A DNA stretch of 59,139 bases from Planctomycetota bacterium. GTDB lineage: Bacteria; Planctomycetota; Phycisphaerae; Tepidisphaerales; Tepidisphaeraceae. The notes under the pieces were generated by a model. The model ran no database searches and was not told where the DNA came from. It worked only from the letters and a program-made list of their open reading frames with translations. Positions within the stretch are counted from its first letter, which is position 1; each line of letters opens with the position of its first letter. Both the position numbers and the translations under genes were made by a program. This document shows positions 27,204-35,987 of this stretch, piece after piece. The stretch is taken from contig JAPLNB010000152.1 of assembly GCA_026693085.1 (NCBI GenBank), positions 1 through 59,139 on the forward strand, read 5' to 3'.

Positions 27204-28544
27204 TCAATTTCTCGCCGGCCTCGTGCTCGGCTGCGTCGCCGGCCCACCGCCCACCTTCGCCGGCATCAGCGGCGTCCCCTCCGCCTCCATGATCCGATGC
27301 ACCCCCGTAAATGGCTTGATCGGCGACTCCCGATAGATCGCCGCCTCCCGCTCCTTAAATGTGTCCAGCGTATCAATCGTCCTCAATCGCTCGATCTTCA
27401 AACCTTCGTTCTGACGCTCCAGCTCGTAATACAATCGGGGCAGCCGTGTGCGGACGATCTGCCCCGTGTTCGAATCAACAATCATGCTGTCCGACTGCAT
27501 CTGCCGCATCGCCCGCTCATTGGCATCAATCTGCTGCTCGATCTCCATCACGCGGGTCTTCGTCTTCTGGTAATCCTCTGCCAGCAGGTCCACCTTCGCC
27601 TGCACCTTCTTCACCTCCGCCTGTTGTTCCTTGTTGAGGTATTGGCCAAACCAGCGCTTGAGCCCTTCCTGCTCCAACTGCTTCCCAAGCTCCACGTCCT
27701 GGTCCTGGAACCGCTTCAACACCCGCTTGCCCACCACGCTCTGACGCTGGCTGTTGTCCAACGCCCCCAGCGCCTCCACAACATTGTCCAGGATCCGCCG
27801 GTTCCGCGGGCTCGCCAGCATCGCCTGGTCATACAGCGACAACGCATGCGGCACCTGATTCTGCTGCCACGCAATCACCGCCAGATTGTTCAGCGTGGGC
27901 CCATGGTCCGCCGCCAGTTCCTTCACCCGCTCAAACGTTTTCTTCGCCTGCCCGAGCTGGTCCAGCTTGAACTGCACCACGCCCTTCAAATACACCCCCG
28001 GCGCCGCGTTCGGATCAGTCGCCAGCAGCTTGCTCAGCACCACGTCCGCGTCCTTGTAACGGCCATCCTTGATCAGCGCCCTGGCCTCTTCAAAAACCGC
28101 CGCCGTCTTCCCAAGAACCTCCGCCTGTTCCGCCGCCGTCACCCACGCCCCGCCCATCTTCACCAAACCCTTCGCCTGCCGATCCTTCCAGACCTCCAGC
28201 TCTTTGCCCGCCGTCGTCGCCGCCGGGCTGTTCTTGTTCTGGTCGATGAACTTCGAATATCGGTCAACGATCTGCCCGATGTCCGTCAGGCTCTCCACCG
28301 ACCGCCGAAGCACATTCAGCTTCGCCTCCGCATCCGCCGCCGGATTCGCATTCCCTATCTTTTCAATGCTCTGCACCCGATCGTCCGACACATGCGTCAG
28401 CTTCCCCGCCTTGTCCGTGAGGGCCCAACCTCCCGGCTCCCGCTGGATCGTGCCTTCGATCTTCGTCCCATCCTGCAGATGAACCACATCCGCCAACGCC
28501 GACGAAACCACCAGCATCGCCACAATGAAAAACCAGCTTCGCAT
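27204..28544 (-). CDS. Exported TPR protein with SH3-like N-terminal domain
   Basis: 446 residues from ATG 28544 (MRSWFFIVAML), signal peptide 1-18. A short beta domain follows (VVHLQDGTKIEGTIQREPGG, then SDDRVQSIEKI), a pattern also present at the start of the protein encoded at 48123. Next come TPR-like helices (ARALIKDGRYKDADVVLSKL, AAPGVYLKGVVQFKLDQLGQ, PTLNNLAVIAWQQNQVPHAL), then a coiled-coil region (about 310-385, LAEDYQKTKTRVMEIEQQ) and a Pro/Thr tail GPATQPSTRPARN. Likely periplasmic, binding partner proteins. Function unknown. Confidence 0.8.
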   Translation of the reverse strand: MRSWFFIVAMLVVSSALADVVHLQDGTKIEGTIQREPGGWALTDKAGKLTHVSDDRVQSIEKIGNANPAADAEAKLNVLRRSVESLTDIGQIVDRYSKFIDQNKNSPAATTAGKELEVWKDRQAKGLVKMGGAWVTAAEQAEVLGKTAAVFEEARALIKDGRYKDADVVLSKLLATDPNAAPGVYLKGVVQFKLDQLGQAKKTFERVKELAADHGPTLNNLAVIAWQQNQVPHALSLYDQAMLASPRNRRILDNVVEALGALDNSQRQSVVGKRVLKRFQDQDVELGKQLEQEGLKRWFGQYLNKEQQAEVKKVQAKVDLLAEDYQKTKTRVMEIEQQIDANERAMRQMQSDSMIVDSNTGQIVRTRLPRLYYELERQNEGLKIERLRTIDTLDTFKEREAAIYRESPIKPFTGVHRIMEAEGTPLMPAKVGGGPATQPSTRPARN

Positions 28545-28701
28545 AGTCCATCCCTCGCTGGCCAGACACCACACCCCCGCCGCTCGTGAGTCTCCCTCAA
28601 CTCTATCAGACACCCATCGCCGCCGATCGGTTTGGCATTGCAGCCTTTTTCCCAAACCCGCATATCCCGGTCCGCAATCGCAATTGCAGCAGATTAAACC
28701 A

Positions 28702-29064
28702 CTATAGCGGCGCCGGTTCAATCGTCGCCGACATCGACCCGCGGCAACTGCTGATACGCTTATCCCGACCATACGCGTGAATCTGGTCCCGTTTCAGTTC
28801 CGCATGCTCCTTGGTCGTCGTCAGCACGATCGCCCGCCCCGTATGATCCACCTCATAGGCCAACGCATGCCCCTTCTCCGCCGGATACCCGAACAACGCC
28901 CTGAGCATCTCGATCACGTACTCGTAGGTGTGCTCGTCGTCATCCAGCAACACCACGTTGAATGGCGGAAGCCTTCGCGGCTTCGCAGATGGCTTCGACT
29001 TGCGTGTCCGCTTCGGCTTGGCCGCAGTCGGCGTTGCAGAATCAGATTCAGAACCTTGTGGCAT
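28702..29064 (-). CDS. clpS: ATP-dependent Clp protease adaptor ClpS
   Basis: 120 residues from ATG 29064. After a basic, disordered lead (AAKPKRTRKSKPSAKPRR) comes the ClpS core PPFNVVLLDDDEHTYEYVIE, LFGYPAEKGHALAYEVDHTG and AIVLTTTKEHAELKRDQIHA. The family His near the centre and the N-degron pocket residues DDDEHTYEYV are kept. ClpS delivers N-end-rule substrates to ClpA/ClpC. clpA is not adjacent. A longer frame to 29106 encodes an unlikely N-terminus. Confidence 0.92.
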   Translation of the reverse strand: MPQGSESDSATPTAAKPKRTRKSKPSAKPRRLPPFNVVLLDDDEHTYEYVIEMLRALFGYPAEKGHALAYEVDHTGRAIVLTTTKEHAELKRDQIHAYGRDKRISSCRGSMSATIEPAPL

Positions 29065-29132
29065 ACCCGAACAACCTTCCAAACCCCCAGCAAAGCACAA
29101 CCCCACAAGAAAATCAATGGAAATCTTCCCGC

Positions 29133-29957
29133 CTAATACATCCGCAACTCCCGAAGCCGCCCTTCAATCGCCTCATGCTTGCCCGCCAACTGATGGAACA
29201 GCCGCATCGCCTCCAACTGCCGCTCGCCGATCTCATACTTCAGGTAACCACACAAATACTGCCTCGCAACATTCTCCGGCCACCCGCGAGGCACCGCGCA
29301 CCGACCAATAATCTCATCGACATGCGACAACCCGGACTCCCTGGCTCGCCCCAGCCGCCCGGGCAGATCGCCCAAGTCCACCCCCGGTCTGGCCATCCAC
29401 ACCGCGAACACAAACGGCAGCCCCGTCAGCTCTTTCCACGCCGCCCCCAGGTCAAGCTGATGCTCATACCCCCTCGGCTCTTCGCAGACCACCTTGTCCC
29501 CGATCAACAGCAGAGCATCGCAGCTCGCTTCCGCCCCCGAAGCCCCCGACCAATCCACAAACCGTGGCCGGATGCCCGACCGCTCAGCCAGCAAAACTCT
29601 CGCCAGCGCCACCGACGTATGGCTGTCCGTATCGCACGCGAGCGTCTTGATTTGCGGGATAGGCCTCCGGCTGAAGATACGCACAGTCAACGTTGGCCCG
29701 TCGCACCCAATCCCACCCGCCGGCACGACCCGCAGCCCTTCCAGCCGCTGATAATCGATTACCGGCAGCAAAGCCACATCCATCCGATGCTGTCGTAACC
29801 CATCCAGTAGCCGCGACGGCACGTCAAGGATCAACCGCAGGTCATTCGCCTGATCCAGCCCATAAATGAGCGGCTTGGCATTGAGATAACTGACGCTGCC
29901 AATGGAAACGGTGCGAACCGCGGCTCGACGAACAGGCGTTGAAGGTTGAACAGCCAT
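29133..29957 (-). CDS. mqnA: Chorismate dehydratase of the futalosine pathway
   Basis: 274 residues from ATG 29957 (another in-frame ATG lies at 29984). The family signature VSIGSVSYLNAKPLIYGL opens the protein, followed by MDVALLPVIDYQRLEG, ACDTDSHTSVALARVLL and LLLIGDKVVCEEP, all characteristic of MqnA, a periplasmic-binding-protein fold enzyme that dehydrates chorismate to 3-enolpyruvylbenzoate for menaquinone. Other mqn genes are not in the window. It precedes clpS by 68 bases on the same strand. Confidence 0.92.
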   Translation of the reverse strand: MAVQPSTPVRRAAVRTVSIGSVSYLNAKPLIYGLDQANDLRLILDVPSRLLDGLRQHRMDVALLPVIDYQRLEGLRVVPAGGIGCDGPTLTVRIFSRRPIPQIKTLACDTDSHTSVALARVLLAERSGIRPRFVDWSGASGAEASCDALLLIGDKVVCEEPRGYEHQLDLGAAWKELTGLPFVFAVWMARPGVDLGDLPGRLGRARESGLSHVDEIIGRCAVPRGWPENVARQYLCGYLKYEIGERQLEAMRLFHQLAGKHEAIEGRLRELRMY

Positions 29958-30033
29958 ACCGAACTCTACGCCCCAGCAACCCATCTGATGCCGCTTTCAC
30001 GAGTTTTGAATGCGCGAGCCTCAGCCCACAATG

Positions 30034-30072
30034 AAAAAAAAAAGAGCAGGGAACCCAACAGGTTCCCTGCTC
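30034..30072 (-). terminator. Strong rho-independent terminator of the AraC-type gene
   Basis: A perfect 12-bp stem, GAGCAGGGAACC (30044-30055) with GGTTCCCTGCTC (30061-30072), five-base loop, and on the minus strand a run of ten T (30034-30043). It lies 24 bases beyond the regulator's stop and insulates mqnA. Confidence 0.92.
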
Positions 30073-30096
30073 AGGTGACTCGATGTGCCGACAAAA

Positions 30097-31248
30097 TCAG
30101 CTCTTGCCGGACGTCCGTACGATTTCGCCAGCCAGCCGCCGCCACCGCGTCGGTGTCAGGCCCGTCGCCTGCTTGAACCGGCTCGTGAAGTGGCTTTGGT
30201 GGGCAAAACCACAATCCGTGGCAATCTGGGCAAGCGCGCGACGCCGCGACACCAGCATCCGCTTTGCCTCGTGGATCTGGCAGCCCAACAGGAAGTGCTT
30301 GGGCGTCTGCCCAATCAGGTCCGTGAACCGCCGATGGAAGTGGAACGGGCTCAGATGCGCCTTCTTCGAGATCTCATTCAGCGTCGGGTTCTGGTGGAAC
30401 TCCTGATGCATGAACTTCAGCGTCGGCAGCAACCGCACCAGCTCTGAATCCGCCACCACCTCGGCCGGACGGGCCGCAACCCATTCAAAGCTCTCCGGCT
30501 GCAGCGTAAAGAACACAAACGCGCCGTGCCCCAACGCCGGGAATTCCCTATAGACCTGGCAGTGGAATATCCATAGGTCGCCTCGGCCGTCCGGCAGCAG
30601 CAGCCGATCCGTGTACACCTGCCCGCGACGGCAATGCTCCAACGCCTGCTTCGTGTGCTGGTAAAGCTGCTCCTCGACCCGGTCGTCGAGGTTCAGCGTC
30701 CGCTTCGGATAGATCGGTTTGATGTCCTTGTTGAAGATGAACTGCCGGATCGGAGCTGTGTGCGTCCACGGGTCCGTCTGCATCGCCAGTTCCGTGTTCC
30801 GCGCACTGCGGTTCTTCGAAATGAACTCGTCAACTTCCCGGCCGATATGCTTCAGCTTGTTCAGCTCGCCGTCCGTAAAGTCCCCGTCATCCGGACCGCG
30901 GAACAGCAGCATCGCACCAGAATAGCCGTTGAGCACCGGCGACGACAGCGGCACTCCGATCGAATAGCGGAATCCGTGCGGCTGAAGCATGCCGTGCAGG
31001 TACGGGCTGTTCTGGAAATCCGATGCACTCCAGCAGTCTGAAGCACGGGAGTTCTGCCCTTTCAGGATCGCCTGCCAGGCGACTCGATCCTCCTTGTGAA
31101 AATCCCGAACGTACGATTTCAACAACGTCTCTGGACACTTGCCCGGCTGAACAATATGGATGCTCCCGCGCGGGAGCATCGATACGATAAGCCCCTGGGT
31201 AAATGGAACAGCCGGACTAACCAGATCAAATACTTGCCTGCTTGCCAT
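30097..31248 (-). CDS. GAF-like/AraC-family transcriptional regulator
   Basis: 383 residues if translation begins at ATG 31248 (MASRQVFDLV); an upstream in-frame ATG at 31320 would add 24 residues, and neither has a strong ribosome site. The first half (about 1-150) resembles the GAF-like sensor of LuxR-type regulators (MLLFRGPDDGDFTDGELNKL). The C-terminal 100 residues are an AraC double helix-turn-helix: LNEISKKAHLSPFHFHRRFTD, GQTPKHFLLGCQIHEAKRML, LAQIATDCGFAHQSHFTSRF and GLTPTRWR. It should bind DNA in response to a small molecule. No obvious target gene adjoins it. Confidence 0.87.
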   Translation of the reverse strand: MASRQVFDLVSPAVPFTQGLIVSMLPRGSIHIVQPGKCPETLLKSYVRDFHKEDRVAWQAILKGQNSRASDCWSASDFQNSPYLHGMLQPHGFRYSIGVPLSSPVLNGYSGAMLLFRGPDDGDFTDGELNKLKHIGREVDEFISKNRSARNTELAMQTDPWTHTAPIRQFIFNKDIKPIYPKRTLNLDDRVEEQLYQHTKQALEHCRRGQVYTDRLLLPDGRGDLWIFHCQVYREFPALGHGAFVFFTLQPESFEWVAARPAEVVADSELVRLLPTLKFMHQEFHQNPTLNEISKKAHLSPFHFHRRFTDLIGQTPKHFLLGCQIHEAKRMLVSRRRALAQIATDCGFAHQSHFTSRFKQATGLTPTRWRRLAGEIVRTSGKS

Positions 31249-31320
31249 GATTTCTCTTGAACCCTTTCCAAAATTGCTCGACCCTGTTTCCGAACGTGCG
31301 GTAGTTTTCTGTGTCATCAC

Positions 31321-31862
31321 GACACGTTATACGAATTCTACCCGCACTAGTTCGCTAGGGGCGAGACAATTTCCAAAAAAACCTTGACCTGACGCTCAGG
31401 TCAACAACAGAAAACAAGCGTAATCGCTTGCTAACACTAGATTTGCAACATGCCCAATCCTTGCCACAAACTCCTACAAAAATAAACTATAACAATTAGT
31501 TTGCAGAATGCAAATCCCGCGAAAATTACCATACACGTTAACTCATCAAGGTAATAGCATTTGTCATTAGGTGCGGTGTGCTGAAGAGGATGACTCGCAA
31601 AAAACCCCGCCCTGTTGAGCCCGGGCAACAGCCCGCACAACCGGAATACCCGCAACCGGCCGGTTATTTGACGAACGTTGGATTCTCGCGTAAAAACGCC
31701 GCCTGGCCAGGACGCCCGGCCCGTCAGCATGCTCTGGCACCGGTATTGTTCACCGGCCAGGCGAGGATAGGTGTTTATGCTGCTGATCTGGACCGACACA
31801 ATGTTTTGGCGAATGAAGTGGAAGATCGGCGTCCTCACCCTCGCCACCTTCATCGCCATGTG
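31321..31862. other. AT-richer non-coding stretch
   Basis: Roughly 540 bases between the AraC-type and fur genes, clearly less GC-rich in 31330-31580 than the genes around it. A 140-codon minus-strand frame (31437-31859) has no ribosome site and an unconvincing Cys/Phe-rich tail, so it is not called. Probably holds the regulator's promoter; no clear boxes assigned. Confidence 0.4.
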
Positions 31863-32393
31863 CTAAGACGCCCGGCCAGGACGCTGGCCCGCCTGTTTCT
31901 TCCCCTCGGGGCTCAAACCAAGAATCTGAAACCGGTGCGACAACGGCTCAAACCCGTGTTGCTGGCAAATCTCGTCCCGCAACTGCCGCAGCTTCTCGCT
32001 GTGAAACTCGATCACCTTCCCCGTCGCCACGCAAATCAGGTAGTCGTGCACCTGCCGGCCCGCTATCACCTCATAATAGGATTGCTTGTTGTCAAAAAAA
32101 ACCTGCTTGAGAATGCCCGCATCCTGCAAATGGTTCAGTGTCCGATAAACCGTGGCCCGGCTCGCTCGATGACCCGCTGCCTTCAAATCCGACACCAACT
32201 GCTCCGGCTCAAACAGCCCCTGCTTCCGTAACGCCGCGTCCAATATCATCGCCCGCTCCGGCGTGAACTTCAGCTTCTGGCCATGCAGATAACGCCGAAA
32301 CAGCGCACAGACAGGCTCATACGGCAAGACCTGCCGCTGCGCCTCCGTGGCAAACTTCTGACGACTCGCCAAAACCCGTGGCTGCTCGGACAT
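31863..32393 (-). CDS. Fur-family regulator with altered zinc site
   Basis: 176 residues from ATG 32393. The winged-helix part is clear: LKFTPERAMILDAALRKQG, GHRASRATVYRTLNHLQDAG and ILKQVFFDNKQSYYEV. The dimerisation part begins HDYLICVATGKVIEF (116-130), where ordinary Fur has His-Asp-His and Cys-x-x-Cys. Here the second His is Tyr118 and the second Cys is Thr124, and no C-terminal Cys pair exists, so the structural zinc site is missing or different. It could sense metal, peroxide or another signal. Divergent from the sugar-transport operon (115 bases), so it may control it; inference. Confidence 0.88.
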   Translation of the reverse strand: MSEQPRVLASRQKFATEAQRQVLPYEPVCALFRRYLHGQKLKFTPERAMILDAALRKQGLFEPEQLVSDLKAAGHRASRATVYRTLNHLQDAGILKQVFFDNKQSYYEVIAGRQVHDYLICVATGKVIEFHSEKLRQLRDEICQQHGFEPLSHRFQILGLSPEGKKQAGQRPGRAS

Positions 32394-32507
32394 ACCGCCA
32401 AAGTCTAGCCCACCGCTCTGACCCAAGCAACAGCCACCGCCTTTCCCTCGGCTCACCGCTTCAGCCCGATTGCATTTCCCCAACGCCCGCGACAGAATGC
32501 CCCCGAA

Positions 32508-34103
32508 ATGTCCTTCCATCTGGGCAAACCGATCCTCGCTATGATCGTTATCTCTCTGCTCAGCGGGGCGTGCATCCTGGCACGCCGACAACAGCCAAAC
32601 ACCGACCTCCTCGTCTGGATCTTCGCCGACTCGCACGCCAAGAGCTATCGCGACCCCCTCCAAACCACCCTCGCCGCCGACGCCCACCCCTCTTCCACCC
32701 GCGTCAACGTCGCCTCCACCACCGGCTTCCGCATCGGCGACAAACTCGAACTCCATGGCCCCAACCCCGAATCCGTCACCCTCGCCTCCGTCTCGCCCGA
32801 TAACGCCCCTCAACCCTGGCTGCAATTCCTGCCGCCACTGAAGTCCGCCCACCCCAAAGGCGCCCCGGCCCGCGTCCCCAGCCTCATCGAACTCCACCAA
32901 CGCCAAACCCGCCGCTCCGCCGCCATCAACGTCATCTCCACCCGCGCCCTCGATATCCGCCTCATCTCCCTCTTCAACAGCCTCTCCAAAGAGGTCCCCG
33001 ACCTCGTCGAAGTCGAAATCGGCTCCGTCGGAAAATTCTTCCGCCCGCCCGTCGACGAAGTCGGCTTCCTCCCCCTCAACCAGTTCATCGAACGCGACGG
33101 CCTCATCGACAAAATGGTCCGCACCCGCTTCGCCCCCTGGAGCAAGCAAGGCGTCATCTTCGGCATCCCCCACGACCTCCACCCCGTCACCATCACCTAC
33201 CGCAAAGACCTCTTCGACCAAGCCAATATCGATATCGCCTCCGCCAAGACCTGGGACCAGTTCCACGACCTCGCCCTCCAGTTTCAGGTGCACTACAGCA
33301 ACAAAGGCGTCCAGGGCCGTTTCGCCATCGAACTCCCCGCCGCCGCCTCCGATTACCTCGTCGTCATGCTCCTCCAACGCCGCCTCAACGTCGTTGACGA
33401 TTTCAACCGCGTCCACCTCAACGACCCCAAAGTCACCGACACGCTCGCCCGCTACGCACTCATGGTCGCCGGCCCACGTCGCATCGGCGCCGACGCCACC
33501 CCCGGCGGCGAACTCTACGCCCGCGATCTCGCCCATGGCGACCTCTGCGCACTCGTCACTCCCGACTGGCGCGCTGGATTCCTCTACGCCCGCTGCGCCG
33601 ACATCGCCGGCTCACTCGCCATGATGCCCCTCCCCCGTTTTGACCCCACCGACGCGCCCACCAGCACCTGGGGCGGAACCATGATGGGCATCCCCCGCAC
33701 CGCCAAAGACCCCGAAGCCTCCTGGGCACTACTCAAACGCCTCTACCTCTCCGACGAATCCCTCAACGCCCGCCAACGCATCAACAGAATCCTCCCCCCC
33801 GTCCGCGAACAGTGGAAAGACCCCGTCTTCCACATCGCCGACCCCTTCTTCTCCAATCAGAAGGTCGATGAGCTGTTCATCGAACTCGCCGAGCAAATTC
33901 CCCCACGCTACGTCACCGCCTTCACACCCATCGGCTCCCAATCCCTCAACATGGTCCTCGCCGACGCCGTCCAATACGTCAAAGACCACGCCTCCCAACC
34001 CCGTGCCAAACTCGAAGCCGGCCTCCGCACCGCCTGTCAGAAATGGCTCGACCACGAAGCCGACATCCTCAAAAAACGCATTGAATTCGGAAAATTCGAA
34101 TGA
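32508..34103 (+). CDS. ABC sugar-binding lipoprotein with inserted beta module
   Basis: 531 residues, longer than the usual 420 for cluster-1 sugar-binding proteins. A lipobox-like LLSGAC (Cys22) suggests membrane anchoring. Strand LLVWIFADSHAKSYR opens the fold, but residues about 60-127 form an extra beta module (VNVASTTGFRIGDKLELHG, with a later PPLKSAHPKGAPARVP) before the fold resumes at RALDIRLISLFNSLSKEVPD. The rest is a normal binding protein: VPYDLHP-like GIPHDLHPVTITYRKDLFD, TWGGTMMGIPRTAKDPE and a helical C-terminus. First gene of a three-gene transport operon; its stop overlaps the permease start by 4 bases. Confidence 0.88.
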   Translation: MSFHLGKPILAMIVISLLSGACILARRQQPNTDLLVWIFADSHAKSYRDPLQTTLAADAHPSSTRVNVASTTGFRIGDKLELHGPNPESVTLASVSPDNAPQPWLQFLPPLKSAHPKGAPARVPSLIELHQRQTRRSAAINVISTRALDIRLISLFNSLSKEVPDLVEVEIGSVGKFFRPPVDEVGFLPLNQFIERDGLIDKMVRTRFAPWSKQGVIFGIPHDLHPVTITYRKDLFDQANIDIASAKTWDQFHDLALQFQVHYSNKGVQGRFAIELPAAASDYLVVMLLQRRLNVVDDFNRVHLNDPKVTDTLARYALMVAGPRRIGADATPGGELYARDLAHGDLCALVTPDWRAGFLYARCADIAGSLAMMPLPRFDPTDAPTSTWGGTMMGIPRTAKDPEASWALLKRLYLSDESLNARQRINRILPPVREQWKDPVFHIADPFFSNQKVDELFIELAEQIPPRYVTAFTPIGSQSLNMVLADAVQYVKDHASQPRAKLEAGLRTACQKWLDHEADILKKRIEFGKFE

Positions 34104-35041
34104 ATCGCGACTACTCACCAGCTCCGCTCGCTCCCCCGCCGCCTTCTTCGCATCGCCTCTGGACCCTCCAGGCCCGCTTGGCGCCCTACCTCTTCGTCCT
34201 CCCCTTCATCCTCCTCTTCTGTCTCTTTCTCCTCTACCCCATCTACCGCAGCATCGTCCTCAGCTTCTACAAATCCGCCGGCCCTCGAAAAGAAGTCTTC
34301 ATCGGCCCCGCCAACTACCTCTTCCTCCTCAAGGACCAGCTCTTCTGGCTTGCCGTCGCCAACACCGCCGCCTTCACACTCCTCTGCCTCCTCGTGCAGA
34401 TCCCCGTCTCTCTCATTCTCGCCCTCATCCTCAACAACAAACGCGTCAAACTCCGCGGCGTCTTCCGTTTCGCTTTCTTCACCACCCACGTCGTCGGCTC
34501 CGTGTTCCTGGCCGTCCTCTTCTCCATGCTCCTCAGCCCCCGCGCTGGACTGCTCAACCGGGCGCTGGCGGTCTTCGTCGGCCACCCCGTCGACATCAAC
34601 TGGCTCGGCGAACCCAACCTCGTCCTCCCCGCCCTCCTCCTGGCCAGCCTCTGGGTCTCCGTCGGCTTCGGCATGATCTACTTCCTCGCCGCCCTCCAGG
34701 CCGTCGATAAAGAACTCTACGAAGCCGCCGAAGTCGATGGCGCCAACAAATGGTCCCAGTTCTGGAACATCACCCTCCCCGGCATCAAACCCGTCCTCAT
34801 CTTCATGATCCTCATCGGCACCATCGCCGGCTTCCAGCTCTTCGAACTCCCCTACGTCCTCTTCCAGGGCGGCGCCGGCCCCAAATCCCGCGGCCTCACC
34901 ATCGTCATGTACCTCTTCCAACACGGCTTCGAGGCCGGCAACCTTGGCTATGCCGCCGCCATCGGCTGGGTCCTCGTCCTCATGATTCTCGCCGTCGCCA
35001 TCCTCCAGATCCGATCGATGCGCGCCACCCAGGAGTCCTGA
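34100..35041 (+). CDS. ABC sugar-transport permease, MalF/UgpA type
   Basis: 313 residues with six hydrophobic helices. The cytoplasmic EAA loop that docks the ATPase is clear: YEAAEVDGANKWSQFWNITL followed by PGIKPVLIF. The first helix (LFVLPFILLFCLFLLYPIYR) and the periplasmic segment are usual. It forms the channel with the next gene's product. No ATP-binding subunit is encoded nearby, so a shared MsmK-like ATPase elsewhere probably powers it. Confidence 0.94.
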   Translation: MNRDYSPAPLAPPPPSSHRLWTLQARLAPYLFVLPFILLFCLFLLYPIYRSIVLSFYKSAGPRKEVFIGPANYLFLLKDQLFWLAVANTAAFTLLCLLVQIPVSLILALILNNKRVKLRGVFRFAFFTTHVVGSVFLAVLFSMLLSPRAGLLNRALAVFVGHPVDINWLGEPNLVLPALLLASLWVSVGFGMIYFLAALQAVDKELYEAAEVDGANKWSQFWNITLPGIKPVLIFMILIGTIAGFQLFELPYVLFQGGAGPKSRGLTIVMYLFQHGFEAGNLGYAAAIGWVLVLMILAVAILQIRSMRATQES

Positions 35042-35043
35042 CC

Positions 35044-35913
35044 ATGCATGACCCGTCCGGATTAACCTCCCGCTCCACTCCCTCCGACACCGCCAAATCC
35101 ATCGCCCTCCACTTTGCCCTCCTCATCGGCGCCACCCTCGCCCTCACCCCCTTCTTCTGGCTCATCTGCGCCACCCTCAAGTCCGGCGAGGACCTCTTCA
35201 CCTTCACCTTTCTCCCCTGGCACGACCTCTCCCGCCTCACTACCTCCAATTTCAAATCCCTCTTCCAACAACAACCCTTCGCCCTCTGGATGTTCAACTC
35301 CCTCTTCCTCGCCGCCACCCAAACCACCCTCGTCGTCACCCTCTCCAGCCTCGGCGGCTTTGCCCTGGCCAAATACCAGTTCAAAGGCAAGAAACTCCTC
35401 ATGCTCCTCATGCTCGCCACCATGCTCCTCCCCGGCCAGGTCCTGCTCACGGGCGGCTACGAACTCATGTACAACTTCGGCTGGATCAACTCCTACGCCT
35501 CCATCCTCGTCCCCGGCGCCGTCTCCGTCTTCGGCATGTTTCTCTTCCGCCAGGCCATGCAAACCGTCCCCGACGAACTCCTCCAGGCCGGCCGCGTCGA
35601 CGGCTGCTCCGAACTCCGCCTCTGGTGGGAAATTGCCCTCCCCATCGTCCGCCCCATGATCGGCGCCTTCACCCTGATGAGCTTCCTGGCGTCCTGGAAC
35701 AGCTTCCTCTGGCCTCAAATCATGCTCCAGGACGAAATCAAGTACAACCTCCCGATGGGCCTGGCCAACATGATCCAGCTCCCCGAGTACCGCCAGGAAT
35801 ACGGCATCCTCATGGCCGGCACCCTATTGGGCATCATCCCCGTTGTCATCCTCTTCTTCATCCTACAAAAGGACTTCATCGCGGGCCTCACGAGCGGGGC
35901 GGTCAAAGGCTAG
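35044..35913 (+). CDS. ABC sugar-transport permease, MalG/UgpE type
   Basis: 289 residues from ATG 35044, two bases after the previous stop. Six helices; the EAA loop reads LLQAGRVDGCSELRLWWEIA then LPIVRPMIGAF, and the C-terminal IIPVVILFFILQKDFIAGLT is the usual last helix and tail of MalG-type permeases. A hairpin follows the stop. Substrate is unknown; ROK kinase and aldo/keto reductase genes nearby suggest a hexose or an oxidised sugar. Confidence 0.94.
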   Translation: MHDPSGLTSRSTPSDTAKSIALHFALLIGATLALTPFFWLICATLKSGEDLFTFTFLPWHDLSRLTTSNFKSLFQQQPFALWMFNSLFLAATQTTLVVTLSSLGGFALAKYQFKGKKLLMLLMLATMLLPGQVLLTGGYELMYNFGWINSYASILVPGAVSVFGMFLFRQAMQTVPDELLQAGRVDGCSELRLWWEIALPIVRPMIGAFTLMSFLASWNSFLWPQIMLQDEIKYNLPMGLANMIQLPEYRQEYGILMAGTLLGIIPVVILFFILQKDFIAGLTSGAVKG

Positions 35914-35927
35914 CAAAGCTCAACTCA

Positions 35928-35954
35928 AAGCCCCGGACTACAAATCCGGGGCTT
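35928..35954. terminator. Hairpin between convergent genes
   Basis: AAGCCCCGGA (35928-35937) and TCCGGGGCTT (35945-35954) form a perfect 10-bp stem with a seven-base loop. There is only a weak T tract on either side (CTTGAT after, TTGAG on the reverse). It lies between the permease and the OmpH-like gene and probably terminates or stabilises both transcripts. Confidence 0.65.
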
Positions 35955-35987
35955 CTTGATACGACACCGCATGGGATCGCTTCTTCG

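Noticed and set aside
31437..31859. 140-codon minus-strand frame beside fur
   Set aside because: No ribosome site, no recognisable domain and AT-rich intergenic composition; odd Cys/Phe tail.
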